This document shows, piece by piece, positions 17,360-25,736 of a stretch of 64,000 nucleotides of DNA. The first letter of the stretch is position 1. Each line of letters begins with the position of its first letter. The stretch is from NCBI RefSeq assembly GCF_027533845.1, contig NZ_JAPZVN010000013.1, positions 1 through 64,000 of the forward strand. The letters run 5' to 3'. The translations under genes were made by a program, and so were the position numbers. Source of the stretch: Streptomyces sp. RPT161. GTDB lineage: Bacteria; Actinomycetota; Actinomycetes; Streptomycetales; Streptomycetaceae. A model generated the notes under the pieces. The model searched no databases. It was not told the DNA's origin and saw only the letters and a list, made by a program, of their open reading frames with translations.

Positions 17360-17400
17360 CGCGAGGCTCCCGGACAGCGTGTCTGTCCGGGAGCCTCGCG
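17360..17400 (+). terminator. strong intrinsic terminator-like hairpin
   Basis: A perfect 17-bp stem (17360-17376 with 17384-17400, arms CGCGAGGCTCCCGGACA) closes a 7-base loop, 92 bases after the collagenase stop. No U-tract follows, as is common in Streptomyces. Confidence 0.85.
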
Positions 17401-17743
17401 TGGCGTTGTCGTTCGTCGGCTGTGCTGTCTTGCTGTCTTGGAACCGGTGGGTGAAGAACGTCGGCGTGCCCGCGTCGACGGTGACACGACCGCCCGCGGG
17501 CCTCGTTGCATCCGCCCAGCAGCACGGTCGCCGTCTTCCAGGGCGAGGTGACCTCCCGGCTGGGCCACGGCCTCGGCATCCCGCGTGGTGCCTCCGACAG
17601 TATGTACGTGGCATGACTGAAATCGTCACGGCGGACGTGTCGAATCCGGGTGCCGTCGTTCGACGCGTAGGTGTGACGGGCTGGTCGTGGTGTCCGGGAC
17701 CGGCCGGATCCCAGCCCGTGACAACGGAGATCAAGGAGCGGTA

Positions 17744-18112
17744 ATGCGGTTTTTGATGATGCACAGGCTTGACGAGCGTGCCCCGGAGGCGTGGAACCCC
17801 AGCCAGGAGTTCATCGAGAAGATGGGCGCGTTCATCCAGGACTGGATCGAGAAGGGCATCCTGATCACGGCGGAAGGCGTCCATCCGTCGGAGAAGGGCG
17901 CCCTGGTGCGCAAGACCCGGGGCGGCGCCATCAATGCGACGGACGGGCCTTTCACCGAGGCCAAGGAGGTCATCGGCGGCTTCGCGTTGGTCAACGCCGA
18001 GGACCGGGCGCAGGCCGTCGAGTACGCACGGCAGTATGCCGATCTGTTCGATGAGATCGAGGTCGAGGTGCGGCAGGTCGTCGAGTTCGAGGACCTGCCG
18101 ACCCAGGACTGA
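17744..18112 (+). CDS. YciI/DGPF-domain protein
   Basis: 122 residues from the ATG at 17744, with AAGGAG upstream; a GTG 57 bases earlier is less likely. It is the YCII-related fold (MRFLMMHRLDE...ATDGPFTEAKEVIGGFALVNAEDRAQAVEYAR) with the hallmark DGPF motif. Members are small dimeric proteins of unclear catalysis, often encoded beside ECF sigma factors; none is adjacent here. It converges on the TetR gene 157 bases away. Confidence 0.9.
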   Translation: MRFLMMHRLDERAPEAWNPSQEFIEKMGAFIQDWIEKGILITAEGVHPSEKGALVRKTRGGAINATDGPFTEAKEVIGGFALVNAEDRAQAVEYARQYADLFDEIEVEVRQVVEFEDLPTQD

Positions 18113-18269
18113 CCTCACCCGATCCCGGCCGCCGGTCGCCGATGGCCTGGTCCGTTCGACATCGCAGAGCAGCGGACCAGGCCTGGCCCTTACCGACCGC
18201 ACATCCCCGTGCTTGCCGGGGTCGGCATGCAGCGTCGGTGTCGCGGCCATGCCCGGACGCTTACGCCGG

Positions 18270-18836
18270 TCATCTCAAGGCGGCCGCGGCAAGTCGCAGT
18301 TCTCTGAAGGCTCGATCGAGCTGCGCGTGGAGACCTTCCGACGGGTCGTCCATCCAGCCTCTGAACGCGATCGTGCAGGTGTCCATTCCGACCTGGGCGC
18401 ACAGCATCGCCAGTTGTTCATCGACACCGCGTGCCCGCAGGGCGTCGGTGAGCGCGCGGACGAGCGCCGCGCCCTTGGCCAGCGCCCGCTCTTGCAGGGC
18501 CGCCGTTGTGGCGATGACGCGGGATCGCGGTTCGGTGACCGGTCGGTTCTGCTCGAAGAGCGGGACGGCTTCGTGGAATGCGGCCCGGAGTGTCGGCAGC
18601 GGCTTGGTACCGGCCGGGACCGCCGCGACCGCGCGGGTGAGCACGTCGCGGAGCTGCGCTTCGCCGTCGAAGAACACCTCGCGCTTGTCGGCGAAGTGCC
18701 GGAAGAACGTCCGCTCGGTGACGCCTGCCCGCGTCGCGATGTTCTCGGTCGTGGTCTGGTCGAATCCGCGCTCCAGGTACAGCTCCAGTGCGGCCTGCTG
18801 CAGCCGCTGCCGTACTTCTTCCCCGCTCCGTGGCAT
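18270..18836 (-). CDS. TetR family transcriptional regulator
   Basis: 188 residues from the ATG at 18836. The HTH is QAALELYLERGFDQTTTENIATRAGVTERTFFRHFADKREVFF, and the C-terminal domain ends RELRLAAAAL. It is divergent from an SDR-hydrolase operon, with four evenly spaced dyads in the 117-base gap. It should repress both itself and that operon. The recognition region TERTFFRHFADKREV is identical in the TetR at 32035, whose operators also look alike. Confidence 0.92.
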   Translation of the reverse strand: MPRSGEEVRQRLQQAALELYLERGFDQTTTENIATRAGVTERTFFRHFADKREVFFDGEAQLRDVLTRAVAAVPAGTKPLPTLRAAFHEAVPLFEQNRPVTEPRSRVIATTAALQERALAKGAALVRALTDALRARGVDEQLAMLCAQVGMDTCTIAFRGWMDDPSEGLHAQLDRAFRELRLAAAALR

Positions 18837-18856
18837 TTTCCGAGGCTACCAGTCCG

Positions 18857-18939
18857 TGTCACAAACTGACAGCACGTTGCGTCAGTCACTGACGCCAAGT
18901 ATCGTCAGTAACTGACAGGTATTTCGTCAGTTACTGACG
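18857..18939. promoter_or_regulatory. four tandem TetR operator dyads
   Basis: CGTCAGTCACTGACG (18880-18894), CGTCAGTAACTGACA (18903-18917) and CGTCAGTTACTGACG (18925-18939) are near-perfect palindromes. A degenerate fourth site, TGTCACAAACTGACA, lies at 18857-18871. The spacing is 22-23 bases, about two helical turns, which suits cooperative binding. Confidence 0.8.
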
Positions 18940-18953
18940 TAAAGGAGATCGTC

Positions 18954-19715
18954 ATGGCGCAGCGCTTCGACGGAAGAACAGTTGTCGTCACCGGGGCGAG
19001 CGGAGGCATCGGCGAGGGCATTGCCCGACGGTTCACCGCCGAAGGAGCGAACGTCGTGCTCGCGGCGCGACGGAAGGACAAGCTCGACGCCCTCGCCGCC
19101 GAACTCGGCCCGAACCGCATGCTCTCGGTCGTCACGGACGTCACGAAACAGGAGGACATGCAGGCGATGATCCAGGCCGGCGTCGCCCGGTTCGGTGGCA
19201 TCGACGTGCTGGTGTCCAACGCTGGGACGGCCGTGGTCAAGGACTTCGAGGAGACGACGCTCGAGGACTGGCGACACACCATGAACACCGACGTCGAAAG
19301 CTGTTACTTCGGTGCTCAGGCTGCCCTGCCGTATCTGAAGCGGAGCCGCGGCAGCATCATTCAGATCGCCTCCGCGTCCGGCCTCGGCGGTGACCGCCGC
19401 CTCACCGCCTACAACGCCGCCAAGGGCGCCGTCGTCAACTTCACCCGCGGCCTCGCCTTCGATCTCGGCCAACACGGCATCCGCGTCAACGCCGTCGCCC
19501 CCGCCCTCACGATCGACGACGAACGAGCCCCCCAATTCCAGGAACTGATCGACCGGTTCAACCAGCGCCGGGCGCTCGCCGGTTACTCCACCCCGGCCGA
19601 CATCGCTGGCGCGGTCACGTTCCTCGCCTCGGACGACGCCCGATTCATCACCGGGACGGTCCTGCCCGTCGACGGGGGAATCACCGCCGCCAGCGGCCAG
19701 CCTTCCCTCTTCTGA
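18954..19715 (+). CDS. SDR family oxidoreductase
   Basis: 253 residues from the ATG at 18954, with AAAGGAG upstream. Motifs: TGASGGIG, NAG (VLVSNAGT), Ser in IIQIASASG, YNAAKG, and the C-terminal DDARFITGTVLPVDGG. It is the first gene of a two-gene operon with an alpha/beta hydrolase 25 bases downstream, both under the TetR operators. A ketoreductase feeding an esterase or lactonase reaction is plausible, but the substrate is unknown. Confidence 0.93.
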   Translation: MAQRFDGRTVVVTGASGGIGEGIARRFTAEGANVVLAARRKDKLDALAAELGPNRMLSVVTDVTKQEDMQAMIQAGVARFGGIDVLVSNAGTAVVKDFEETTLEDWRHTMNTDVESCYFGAQAALPYLKRSRGSIIQIASASGLGGDRRLTAYNAAKGAVVNFTRGLAFDLGQHGIRVNAVAPALTIDDERAPQFQELIDRFNQRRALAGYSTPADIAGAVTFLASDDARFITGTVLPVDGGITAASGQPSLF

Positions 19716-19740
19716 GCCTCGTGGAGAAGGAAGACCGAAG

Positions 19741-20700
19741 ATGGACACCGTGCTCGACCCCGAGCTCGCGGCCGCGCTCGCGACGATGCCCAGATCCGCG
19801 AACGGCAGTCTGATGGACCTGTCCGACATCCCGGCGCTGCGCGAAATGCTGCGCGCGGTAAGCCCGCTCGCCACGAGCACGCCGGACGATCCTCGGGTCA
19901 CGGTCGAGACGCTGCGCATTCCGAGAGACGACCGATCCCTGCTGGACGTCGTCCTGTTCCGCCCCGCCAACGCCGACCGTACCCGCCCGGCCATGCTCTG
20001 GTTCCACGCCGGCGGGCAGATCCTCGGTACCGCCCACGACGACGTCGAATACCACACTGCCCTGGCGTTGGCGCTCGACTGCGTCCTCGCCGTCGTCGAT
20101 TACCGCCTCGCGCCGGAAACCCCGGCTCCCGGCGCCGCCGACGACGGCTACCTGGCATACACCCACCTCTGCGAAAACGCAGCCGAGCACCGGATCGATC
20201 CACACCGGATCGGCATCGCCGGTGCCAGCGGGGGCGGAGCGCCCGCCGCGGCGACCGCGCTCATGCTTCGAGACCGCCAGGATGCGCGTCCCTGCTTCCT
20301 GTCCCTGAGCTATCCGATGCTGGACGACCGCAACGAGACGCCGTCGAGCTTCGAGGTGACCGACCTCGGCATCTGGGACCGCCGGGAAAACCTGCTCGCC
20401 TGGGCCGCGGTGCTGGGTGACCGGGTCGGCGATCCTGCTCTGGATCCGTACTCCGCGCCCGCACGCGCCACCGATCTCACCGGCATGCCGGACACCTTCA
20501 TCGCCGCCGCCCAGTTCGACGTGTTCCGCGACGAGGACATGGATTTCGCGCGGCGACTGATCACCGCCGGCGTTCCGGTCGAACTGCACCTCTACGCCCG
20601 CGCGTTCCACGCCTGGGACCGGTTCGCCCCGAAGTCGACCCTCGCCCGCACATTCGAGCACACGTGGCACGACTTTCTACGGCGCCACATGCACGGGTGA
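19741..20700 (+). CDS. alpha/beta hydrolase, hormone-sensitive-lipase family
   Basis: 319 residues, with GGAGAAGGA before the ATG at 19741. HSL features: the oxyanion motif reads HAGGQ rather than HGGG, the nucleophile elbow is GASGGG, and the C-terminal His lies in ARAFHAWDRF. DYRLAPETPAP is the family signature after strand 4. The Gly-to-Ala change in the oxyanion motif is unusual but may be tolerated. It sits in an operon with the SDR under TetR control. Confidence 0.9.
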   Translation: MDTVLDPELAAALATMPRSANGSLMDLSDIPALREMLRAVSPLATSTPDDPRVTVETLRIPRDDRSLLDVVLFRPANADRTRPAMLWFHAGGQILGTAHDDVEYHTALALALDCVLAVVDYRLAPETPAPGAADDGYLAYTHLCENAAEHRIDPHRIGIAGASGGGAPAAATALMLRDRQDARPCFLSLSYPMLDDRNETPSSFEVTDLGIWDRRENLLAWAAVLGDRVGDPALDPYSAPARATDLTGMPDTFIAAAQFDVFRDEDMDFARRLITAGVPVELHLYARAFHAWDRFAPKSTLARTFEHTWHDFLRRHMHG

Positions 20701-20709
20701 CGGGGCACG

Positions 20710-20938
20710 AGCCCGCGAGACATCATCGCGCGTACAGGCCACGACAGCCTGCGGGCGGCGCGGTTCCACCAGTATTCGGCGGTTCCACCAGCGTTCAACG
20801 GAGAGGCACCCGCCGATCGCCGACGCTATGCACGAGACGGTCGGGGCGCTCGGCGCAAGCGCAGGCGTCGGTCGAAGCGAGCCGCTGAGGGCGACGGACG
20901 GTTCCCGCGGTGAACTAACGGCACGCCTGCCTGTTTGA
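20710..20938 (+). pseudogene. tyrosine recombinase (integrase) C-terminal remnant
   Basis: Directly after the hydrolase stop the frame reads RDIIARTGHDSLRAARFHQ, the GHxSxxxA...YxH end of phage-type integrases. The next frame continues RSTERHPPIADAM and stops at 20936-20938. The two frames are offset by a 19-base tandem duplication (CGGTTCCACCAG at 20761 and 20780). The catalytic Tyr region and everything upstream are lost. It marks an old mobile element; no att site was recognised. Confidence 0.6.
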
Positions 20939-21055
20939 GCCCTTTGAGTTGGCGGAAGCCGTGGCGGGACCTGAGCCCTGACCGGGTCTTTCGTGCGCTA
21001 CGTAGTCCGCAAGCGCGGCCGCCTGCTCAACCCGGTCCCGCGGGTCGAGGGGGCG
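20939..21055. other. short gap between integrase remnant and LysR gene
   Basis: 117 bases with no gene or clear signal seen. Confidence 0.4.
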
Positions 21056-21913
21056 CTAGGTCGATGTCGCATAGAGCCGTGACGCTAGTGCGACGGCTGC
21101 CGCGGTGGCGGGATGGGGGTCCTGGCGCGGCCAGATGATGTGGACGGCGACGGGTGCGGCGCCGCGTAGGGGCCGGAAGACGATGCCCTCGCGCCGGTAC
21201 TGGGTCGCGGTGCTCTGCGGGGTGATGCCGATGCTGCGCCCTGTCGCGATCGCGGCGAGCCAGTCGTCGATGTCCTTGGTGTACTCCAGCGCCGGGCGGG
21301 CGCCGGTGGGCCACAGGTCCGGCGTGGTGGTCCCGGTGCGGCGGTCGATGACCACTGTGCGTTCGCGGGTCTTGTCCAGGCTGATCGAGCGTCGTTTGGC
21401 CCACGGGTCGTCCGCGGCGACGGCGACCGTGCGCCGTTCGAGCCCCACGACGGTGCTGGCGAACCGGTGGGTGTCGAAGGCGCCGCGGACGACCGCGAGA
21501 TCGCACATGCCCTCGGCCAGGCCGCCGGTGGACGTGTTGGTGCGGATCAGCTGCAGTTCGATCTCCGGATGGGCCTCGGCCCAGCGGCGCTGGAAGGCCG
21601 CGGTGTGGCGGCCCATCGCGGACCAGGCGTGTCCGATGCGCAGCCGGGTGTGTCCGGTGGCGGCCTCGCGGACCAGGTCGTCGACCTCTGCCAGCACGTG
21701 CCGGGCTCGTGCAAGGACCTGCGCACCGGACGGGGTGAGCGTGATGCTGCGGCTGGTGCGGTGCAGCAGCCGCGTGCCCAGTGCGTTCTCCAGCGCGGCC
21801 AGCGTGCGCGAGACGGCGGCCTGTGAGACACCCAACTCAAGGGCGGCATCGGTGAAACTGCCGGTGTCGAGGATGGCGACCAGACAGCGCAGATGCTTCA
21901 GTTCCACATCCAT
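21056..21913 (-). CDS. LysR family transcriptional regulator
   Basis: 285 residues from the ATG at 21913 (MDVELKHLRCLVAILDTGSFTDAALELGVSQAAVSRTLAALE). The N-terminal winged HTH is followed by an effector domain with LRIGHAWSAMGRHTAAFQRRW. The frame is open for 340 more codons upstream, but that stretch is antisense to the EamA transporter. It is divergent from that transporter at 70 bases, the classical LysR-target arrangement. Confidence 0.92.
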   Translation of the reverse strand: MDVELKHLRCLVAILDTGSFTDAALELGVSQAAVSRTLAALENALGTRLLHRTSRSITLTPSGAQVLARARHVLAEVDDLVREAATGHTRLRIGHAWSAMGRHTAAFQRRWAEAHPEIELQLIRTNTSTGGLAEGMCDLAVVRGAFDTHRFASTVVGLERRTVAVAADDPWAKRRSISLDKTRERTVVIDRRTGTTTPDLWPTGARPALEYTKDIDDWLAAIATGRSIGITPQSTATQYRREGIVFRPLRGAAPVAVHIIWPRQDPHPATAAAVALASRLYATST

Positions 21914-21982
21914 GCGCTCAGCGTATAGGTCTACTCGGCCATGCATTTTGTGTATCCAGTGAACTGGCGCATCCTCCCGTCC

Positions 21983-22876
21983 ATGACAACCCCTGCGCCG
22001 GTTCACGAGGCAACCGCCGGTCGTTCGACGGCTCCGGTAAGGCTGTCCGGTGTCGCGATGATGCTCACCAGCGCGCTGTCCAACCAACTCGGCGCCGCCA
22101 CCGGTGCGTTGGCGTTCGGGTCCATCGGGCCCGCGGGCGTGGTGGCGGTGCGCCAGTGGGTGGCCGCGGTCGTGCTCGTCGCCGTGGGCCGTCCGCGGGT
22201 GCGTACGTTCACCTGGCGGCAGTGGTGGCCGGTGCTGTCGCTGGCCGTTGTCTTCGCGACCATGAACCTGACGCTCTATACGGCGATTGACCGCGTCGGG
22301 CTCGGCCTGGCCGTCACCCTCGAATTCCTGGGGCCACTCTCGGTCGCGCTGGCCACCTCCCGCCGCGCGGTCGACCTGGTGTGCGCGCTGGTCGCGGGCA
22401 GTGCCGTCCTGGTGCTGCTGCGCCCGAAGCCGACCGCGGACTACCTCGGCCTCGGTCTGGGCCTGACCGCCGCGGCCTGCTGGGCCGCGTACATCCTGCT
22501 CAATCGCCTCATAGGCGCGAGGCTGCCCGGGGCGCAGGGCTCGGGCGCCGCAGCGGTCCTGTCCGGGCTGCTGTACGTGCCGGTCGGAGTGTTGGTGTTC
22601 GCCCGTCACACGCCGTCGCCAAGGGCGTTGGGGTGCGCGGCGGCGGCCGGGGTGCTGTCGTCGGCGGTGCCGTTCCTGGTCGACATGCTCGCACTGCGCA
22701 AGGTGCCCACACAGATCTTCGGGGTGTTCATGAGCGCCCACCCGGTGATGGCGGCGCTGGTGGGCTGGATCATCCTCGGCCAGCGGCTTCCCGTCGTCGA
22801 CTGGCTCGCGATCGCCGCGATCGTCGCCGCCAACTCCGCGACCGCGATCGCCACCGCACCTCGCCGTCAACGCTGA
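21983..22876 (+). CDS. EamA/DMT family transporter (RhtA-like exporter)
   Basis: 297 residues from the ATG at 21983; an ATG at 21941 is possible but lies in the LysR promoter region. About ten hydrophobic helices form two EamA repeats, with WAAYILLNRLIGARLPGAQG between them and MSAHPVMAALVGWIILGQRL in the second. The RhtA group exports amino acids such as threonine and homoserine. Control by the divergent LysR is inferred. Confidence 0.88.
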   Translation: MTTPAPVHEATAGRSTAPVRLSGVAMMLTSALSNQLGAATGALAFGSIGPAGVVAVRQWVAAVVLVAVGRPRVRTFTWRQWWPVLSLAVVFATMNLTLYTAIDRVGLGLAVTLEFLGPLSVALATSRRAVDLVCALVAGSAVLVLLRPKPTADYLGLGLGLTAAACWAAYILLNRLIGARLPGAQGSGAAAVLSGLLYVPVGVLVFARHTPSPRALGCAAAAGVLSSAVPFLVDMLALRKVPTQIFGVFMSAHPVMAALVGWIILGQRLPVVDWLAIAAIVAANSATAIATAPRRQR

Positions 22877-22942
22877 CAACAGTTGGCGGTCAACTCGCCA
22901 TACGCTCAAGGGACTTTGCGTGCCATGGAACACGGTGCGGCT

Positions 22943-24136
22943 TCATGGGCGGCAACGAGACTGACCGCCGCCCTGATCGAGTGGTGCTGGTTCAGCTTGC
23001 ACACCGGGCGGGTTCCAGTCGTACAGCGGTGCGGCCATGCGGATCAGCGGGAGACGCCCGGCGAGGGCGAGGCCCAGGTCACGGAGCAGGACGGCCGAGC
23101 GCGCCTGGACGGCGACCGCACGGCCCACTCGGCGGGATCGGTTGACCACATCGGTGGCGCGGGGCAGACGCACGGCGCTGTAGCGGGCCAGGTCGGAGCT
23201 GCGCGCCAGGACGACAGCGTCTTCGATGGCCTGACACGCGCCCTGGCCCTGGAACGGTGTCATGGCGTGCGCCGCGTCCCCCAACAGGGCCACCCGGCCG
23301 CCGTGGTAGGCCGGAAGGCGCTCCACCATCTCGTACACGTCGTTGCGCAACACCTGCCCGGGGGAGACGGCGGTGAGCAACTCGGGCAGCGGGGCGCACC
23401 ATTCACCGAAGCGCCGCATGAGTTCGGCACGTTCGTCACCGTCCCGCGCTGTCTGCCCGGCGGGGGCGACCGCGGCGGCGTAGAGGTAGAGGCGCCGGCC
23501 GGGTAGCGGCACCAAGCCGGTGAGGGCGCCGCGCCCCCAGGTCTCGCCGAGCGGTACGGGGCATGGCGGCGCGGCGACGACGGTGCGCCAGGCGGTGAAA
23601 CCGGAGTACCGCGGCCCGGGATGGCTGGGGAAGAGTGCCGCCCGGGTCGCGGAGTGGATGCCGTCCGCCGCGACCACCAGGTCCGCCTGGCACTCGTTCG
23701 CCGCTATGCGCACCCGTGCGGGCCGCTCCTCGGATCCCGCGTCGGTGACGCTGGCGGGCGCTGAGGTGCGCAGCGTACCGGCCGGCAGGCGGTCGGCCAG
23801 CAGGCCGACCAGCACCGGGCGGGGAAGGACGGCCACCGGATCGCCGAACGCCTCCTCGAACCGGGCCAGGTCGGTCCGCACCAACCATCGGCCCGACGCG
23901 CGGCGCAGCCCGCCCTCGCCCTGCCGGACCGCCGCGGCCCGCACCTCGTCGCCGAGGCCCAGGACATCCAAGGCGCGCATCGCGTTGGGGGCTACGGCCA
24001 GGCCCGAGCCGACCGGTTCCAAGGCGGGCGCCCGCTCGAACACGGCCACGTCCCAGCCCTGTTGGCGGAGGGCGAGTGCGGCGGAGAGACCGCCGATTCC
24101 CGCACCGATCACCACCGCTTGCCGCCGTTCCGCCAT
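22943..24136 (-). CDS. FAD-dependent monooxygenase (salicylate hydroxylase-like)
   Basis: 397 residues from the ATG at 24136. FAD motifs: VIGAGIGGLSAALAL at the N-terminus, VVAADGIHSATR, and RVALLGDAAHAMTPFQGQGACQAIEDAVVLA. It is a single-component aromatic or antibiotic hydroxylase type without the thioredoxin-like tail of the enzyme at 8100. It is divergent from a TetR gene, with two operator palindromes in the 67-base gap, so it is probably induced by its substrate. Confidence 0.92.
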   Translation of the reverse strand: MAERRQAVVIGAGIGGLSAALALRQQGWDVAVFERAPALEPVGSGLAVAPNAMRALDVLGLGDEVRAAAVRQGEGGLRRASGRWLVRTDLARFEEAFGDPVAVLPRPVLVGLLADRLPAGTLRTSAPASVTDAGSEERPARVRIAANECQADLVVAADGIHSATRAALFPSHPGPRYSGFTAWRTVVAAPPCPVPLGETWGRGALTGLVPLPGRRLYLYAAAVAPAGQTARDGDERAELMRRFGEWCAPLPELLTAVSPGQVLRNDVYEMVERLPAYHGGRVALLGDAAHAMTPFQGQGACQAIEDAVVLARSSDLARYSAVRLPRATDVVNRSRRVGRAVAVQARSAVLLRDLGLALAGRLPLIRMAAPLYDWNPPGVQAEPAPLDQGGGQSRCRP

Positions 24137-24144
24137 CGCAACCT

Positions 24145-24181
24145 CCACTACAGGTGTAGTGGAGATACTACGCCCGTAGTA
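24145..24181. promoter_or_regulatory. two TetR operator palindromes
   Basis: CCACTACAGGTGTAGTGG (24145-24162) and TACTACGCCCGTAGTA (24166-24181) share the core ACTAC-N4-GTAGT. Their centres are 20 bases apart in the divergent gap. Confidence 0.8.
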
Positions 24182-24203
24182 CGGACAGTGCATGATCGGA
24201 TGC

Positions 24204-24782
24204 ATGAGCACACCGCGCGCCACCCTGATCGCAGACACTGCCATCGCCCTGCTCGCCGAACGTGGAGCGCGCGGCCTCACCCACCGAGCCGTGGACGAAC
24301 GTGCCGGACTGCCACCCGGCTCCACCTCGAACCACGCCCGCACCCGTGCCGCACTGCTGCGGGCCGCGCTCACTCGCCTCGCCGAGCGGGAGACGACCGG
24401 CTTCATGGCGCCCCCACCCGCGCCATGCCCACGCGCGGCGCTACGCGAGACCATCACCGCGGGCCTGCACACGGCGCTCACCACCGGCCGCACCCTCACC
24501 GTGGCGCGCCTTGAACTCGCCCTCGAAGCCACACGCCGCCCCGAACTCCGCGCCCACTACGACTCCCTCGGGCACGGCTTCGTCGACCTCGCAGCCGACC
24601 TGCTGGCGTCGGCGGGAGCCGCCGACCCCTGGCGCGCCGCCCGCCGCCTCGTCGCCTGGTGTGATGGCATCCTCTTCAACGCCACCGCGGGGTCCGGCCG
24701 GGCCAGTCCCCCGGACCGCGCGGAACTGCGCGAGCAGGCGGAGACGCTTTTGGCAGCTCTGCTGGGGCCGAACGCATCCTGA
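24204..24782 (+). CDS. TetR family transcriptional regulator
   Basis: 192 residues from the ATG at 24204 (MSTPRATLIADTAIALLAERGARGLTHRAVDERAGLPPGSTSNHARTRAALL); an ATG 12 bases upstream is in frame. The HTH contains PPGSTSNHARTRAAL, and the C-terminal part carries LELALEATRRPELRAHYD, typical of the TetR_C group seen with MFS and monooxygenase genes. It is divergent from the FAD monooxygenase and probably represses it through the ACTAC-N4-GTAGT sites. Confidence 0.92.
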   Translation: MSTPRATLIADTAIALLAERGARGLTHRAVDERAGLPPGSTSNHARTRAALLRAALTRLAERETTGFMAPPPAPCPRAALRETITAGLHTALTTGRTLTVARLELALEATRRPELRAHYDSLGHGFVDLAADLLASAGAADPWRAARRLVAWCDGILFNATAGSGRASPPDRAELREQAETLLAALLGPNAS

Positions 24783-24841
24783 CGCCGACACCTGGCGAGT
24801 ATCCGCATCGGCACACTCGCGCGGTGAGCGTGCCGTTTGCG

Positions 24842-24989
24842 TCAGAGCACCTTCGGCAGGAAGGCCTTGGTGCGGTCATGGCGTGGCTTGGTCGGTTCCT
24901 CTCGTGGGTCTCCGGCCTTCACCACCACACCGTCGCCCATGAAGGCCACTGCCTCGCCCATCCGTTGGGCGAAGCCCATCCTCCGAGTG
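24842..24989 (-). pseudogene. C-terminal remnant of a polar amino-acid ABC transporter ATPase
   Basis: The minus strand encodes SVTRRMGFAQRMGEAVAFMGDGVVVKAGDP...RHDRTKAFLPKVL and stops at 24842. This is the H-loop-to-C-terminus segment of GlnQ-type ATPases (consensus VTHEMxFAxxVADRVxFMDxGxIVExG...TxxFLxxVL). The H-loop His is Arg here, and Walker A, signature and Walker B are all absent. It follows the metallohydrolase stop by a few bases. A fragment, not a working gene. Confidence 0.7.
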
Positions 24990-24995
24990 ACGGAC

Positions 24996-25736
24996 CTACC
25001 TGACTCCGTTCGCCACCGCCTGTCGCGCGGCCTTCGCCAGACCGTCCGTCCATGCTTCTCCGTGGCCCGGCAGGACGGTGTCGATCTCGTGCTCGGCGAC
25101 CTTGTCGAGGGAGGCCAGAGCTGCCTGGCTGTCCTGGGTGAAGGCCCGGCAGATGACGCACGGCCCGACCGTCCCGGCGACCGAGTCGTGGGTGACGAGG
25201 GCGTCGCCGGTGAAGGCGATGGAGGCGTCCGGGAAGAGGTAGCTGGTGCTGCCCTGCGTATGGCCGAGTGTGTGAACGGCCAACGGGCTGTCGGGGAGGT
25301 CGAGTTGGCGGTCGTCCGTGAAGGTGTGGAACTCCCGGACGGGCGGTGTGCGCAGAGCGCCGGCGCGGGCCAGGTGCAGTGGTGCCCGTAGCCCGCTCGG
25401 GCGGCGGGCCGTGTAGCGGAGCAGTGACCGCTCCGGGTGCCAGAACTTGTTGAGTCGCCGTGGTTCGGCCAGGATCGGCGCGTCGGACTCGTGCACCCAG
25501 ACGTCGGCTCCGGAGGCCACACGGACCCGCTCGGCGAGGCCCACATGGTCGGGGTGGCCGTGGGTGATCAGTATCGCCGCGATGTCGGTAACCGATCGGC
25601 CGAGGGCACGCAACGCGTCGAGTAGGCTCTGCCAGTGCGCGGGCAGTCCGGCGTCGACGAGGTAGAAGTTGACCAACTGGTTACCCAGCCGGTGCACGTT
25701 GGGCGCCGAAGAAGAGGAAACGGCCACTGACGTCAC
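24996..25736 (-). CDS. MBL-fold metallo-hydrolase, possibly impaired
   Basis: 246 residues from the GTG at 25736. The metal site is present: THGHPDH, then LGHTQGST, TGDALV and PGHGE. The N-terminus reads NQLVNFYLVDAGLPAHW. In homologues a strand of about 8-10 residues (E-D-G-x-L-T-L type) precedes VDAGLP, so an in-frame loss of one beta strand is likely. The GTG overlaps the stop of the upstream saccharopine-dehydrogenase-like pseudogene (GTGA). It is the last recognisable gene of the decayed minus-strand operon. Confidence 0.75.
   Translation of the reverse strand: MTSVAVSSSSAPNVHRLGNQLVNFYLVDAGLPAHWQSLLDALRALGRSVTDIAAILITHGHPDHVGLAERVRVASGADVWVHESDAPILAEPRRLNKFWHPERSLLRYTARRPSGLRAPLHLARAGALRTPPVREFHTFTDDRQLDLPDSPLAVHTLGHTQGSTSYLFPDASIAFTGDALVTHDSVAGTVGPCVICRAFTQDSQAALASLDKVAEHEIDTVLPGHGEAWTDGLAKAARQAVANGVR

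Noticed and set aside
15499..17568. 689-codon open frame on the minus strand opposite the collagenase
   Set aside because: Its Val/Gly/Asp-rich product is the typical antisense shadow of a high-GC gene, and the plus frame has a clear signal peptide and zinc motif.
21914..22933. N-terminal extension of the LysR protein
   Set aside because: Antisense to the EamA transporter; the LysR HTH begins at its ATG at 21913.
24842..25546. 234-codon minus-strand frame over the MBL gene
   Set aside because: Most is an out-of-frame shadow of the metallohydrolase; only the final ~48 codons resemble an ABC ATPase and are listed as a remnant.
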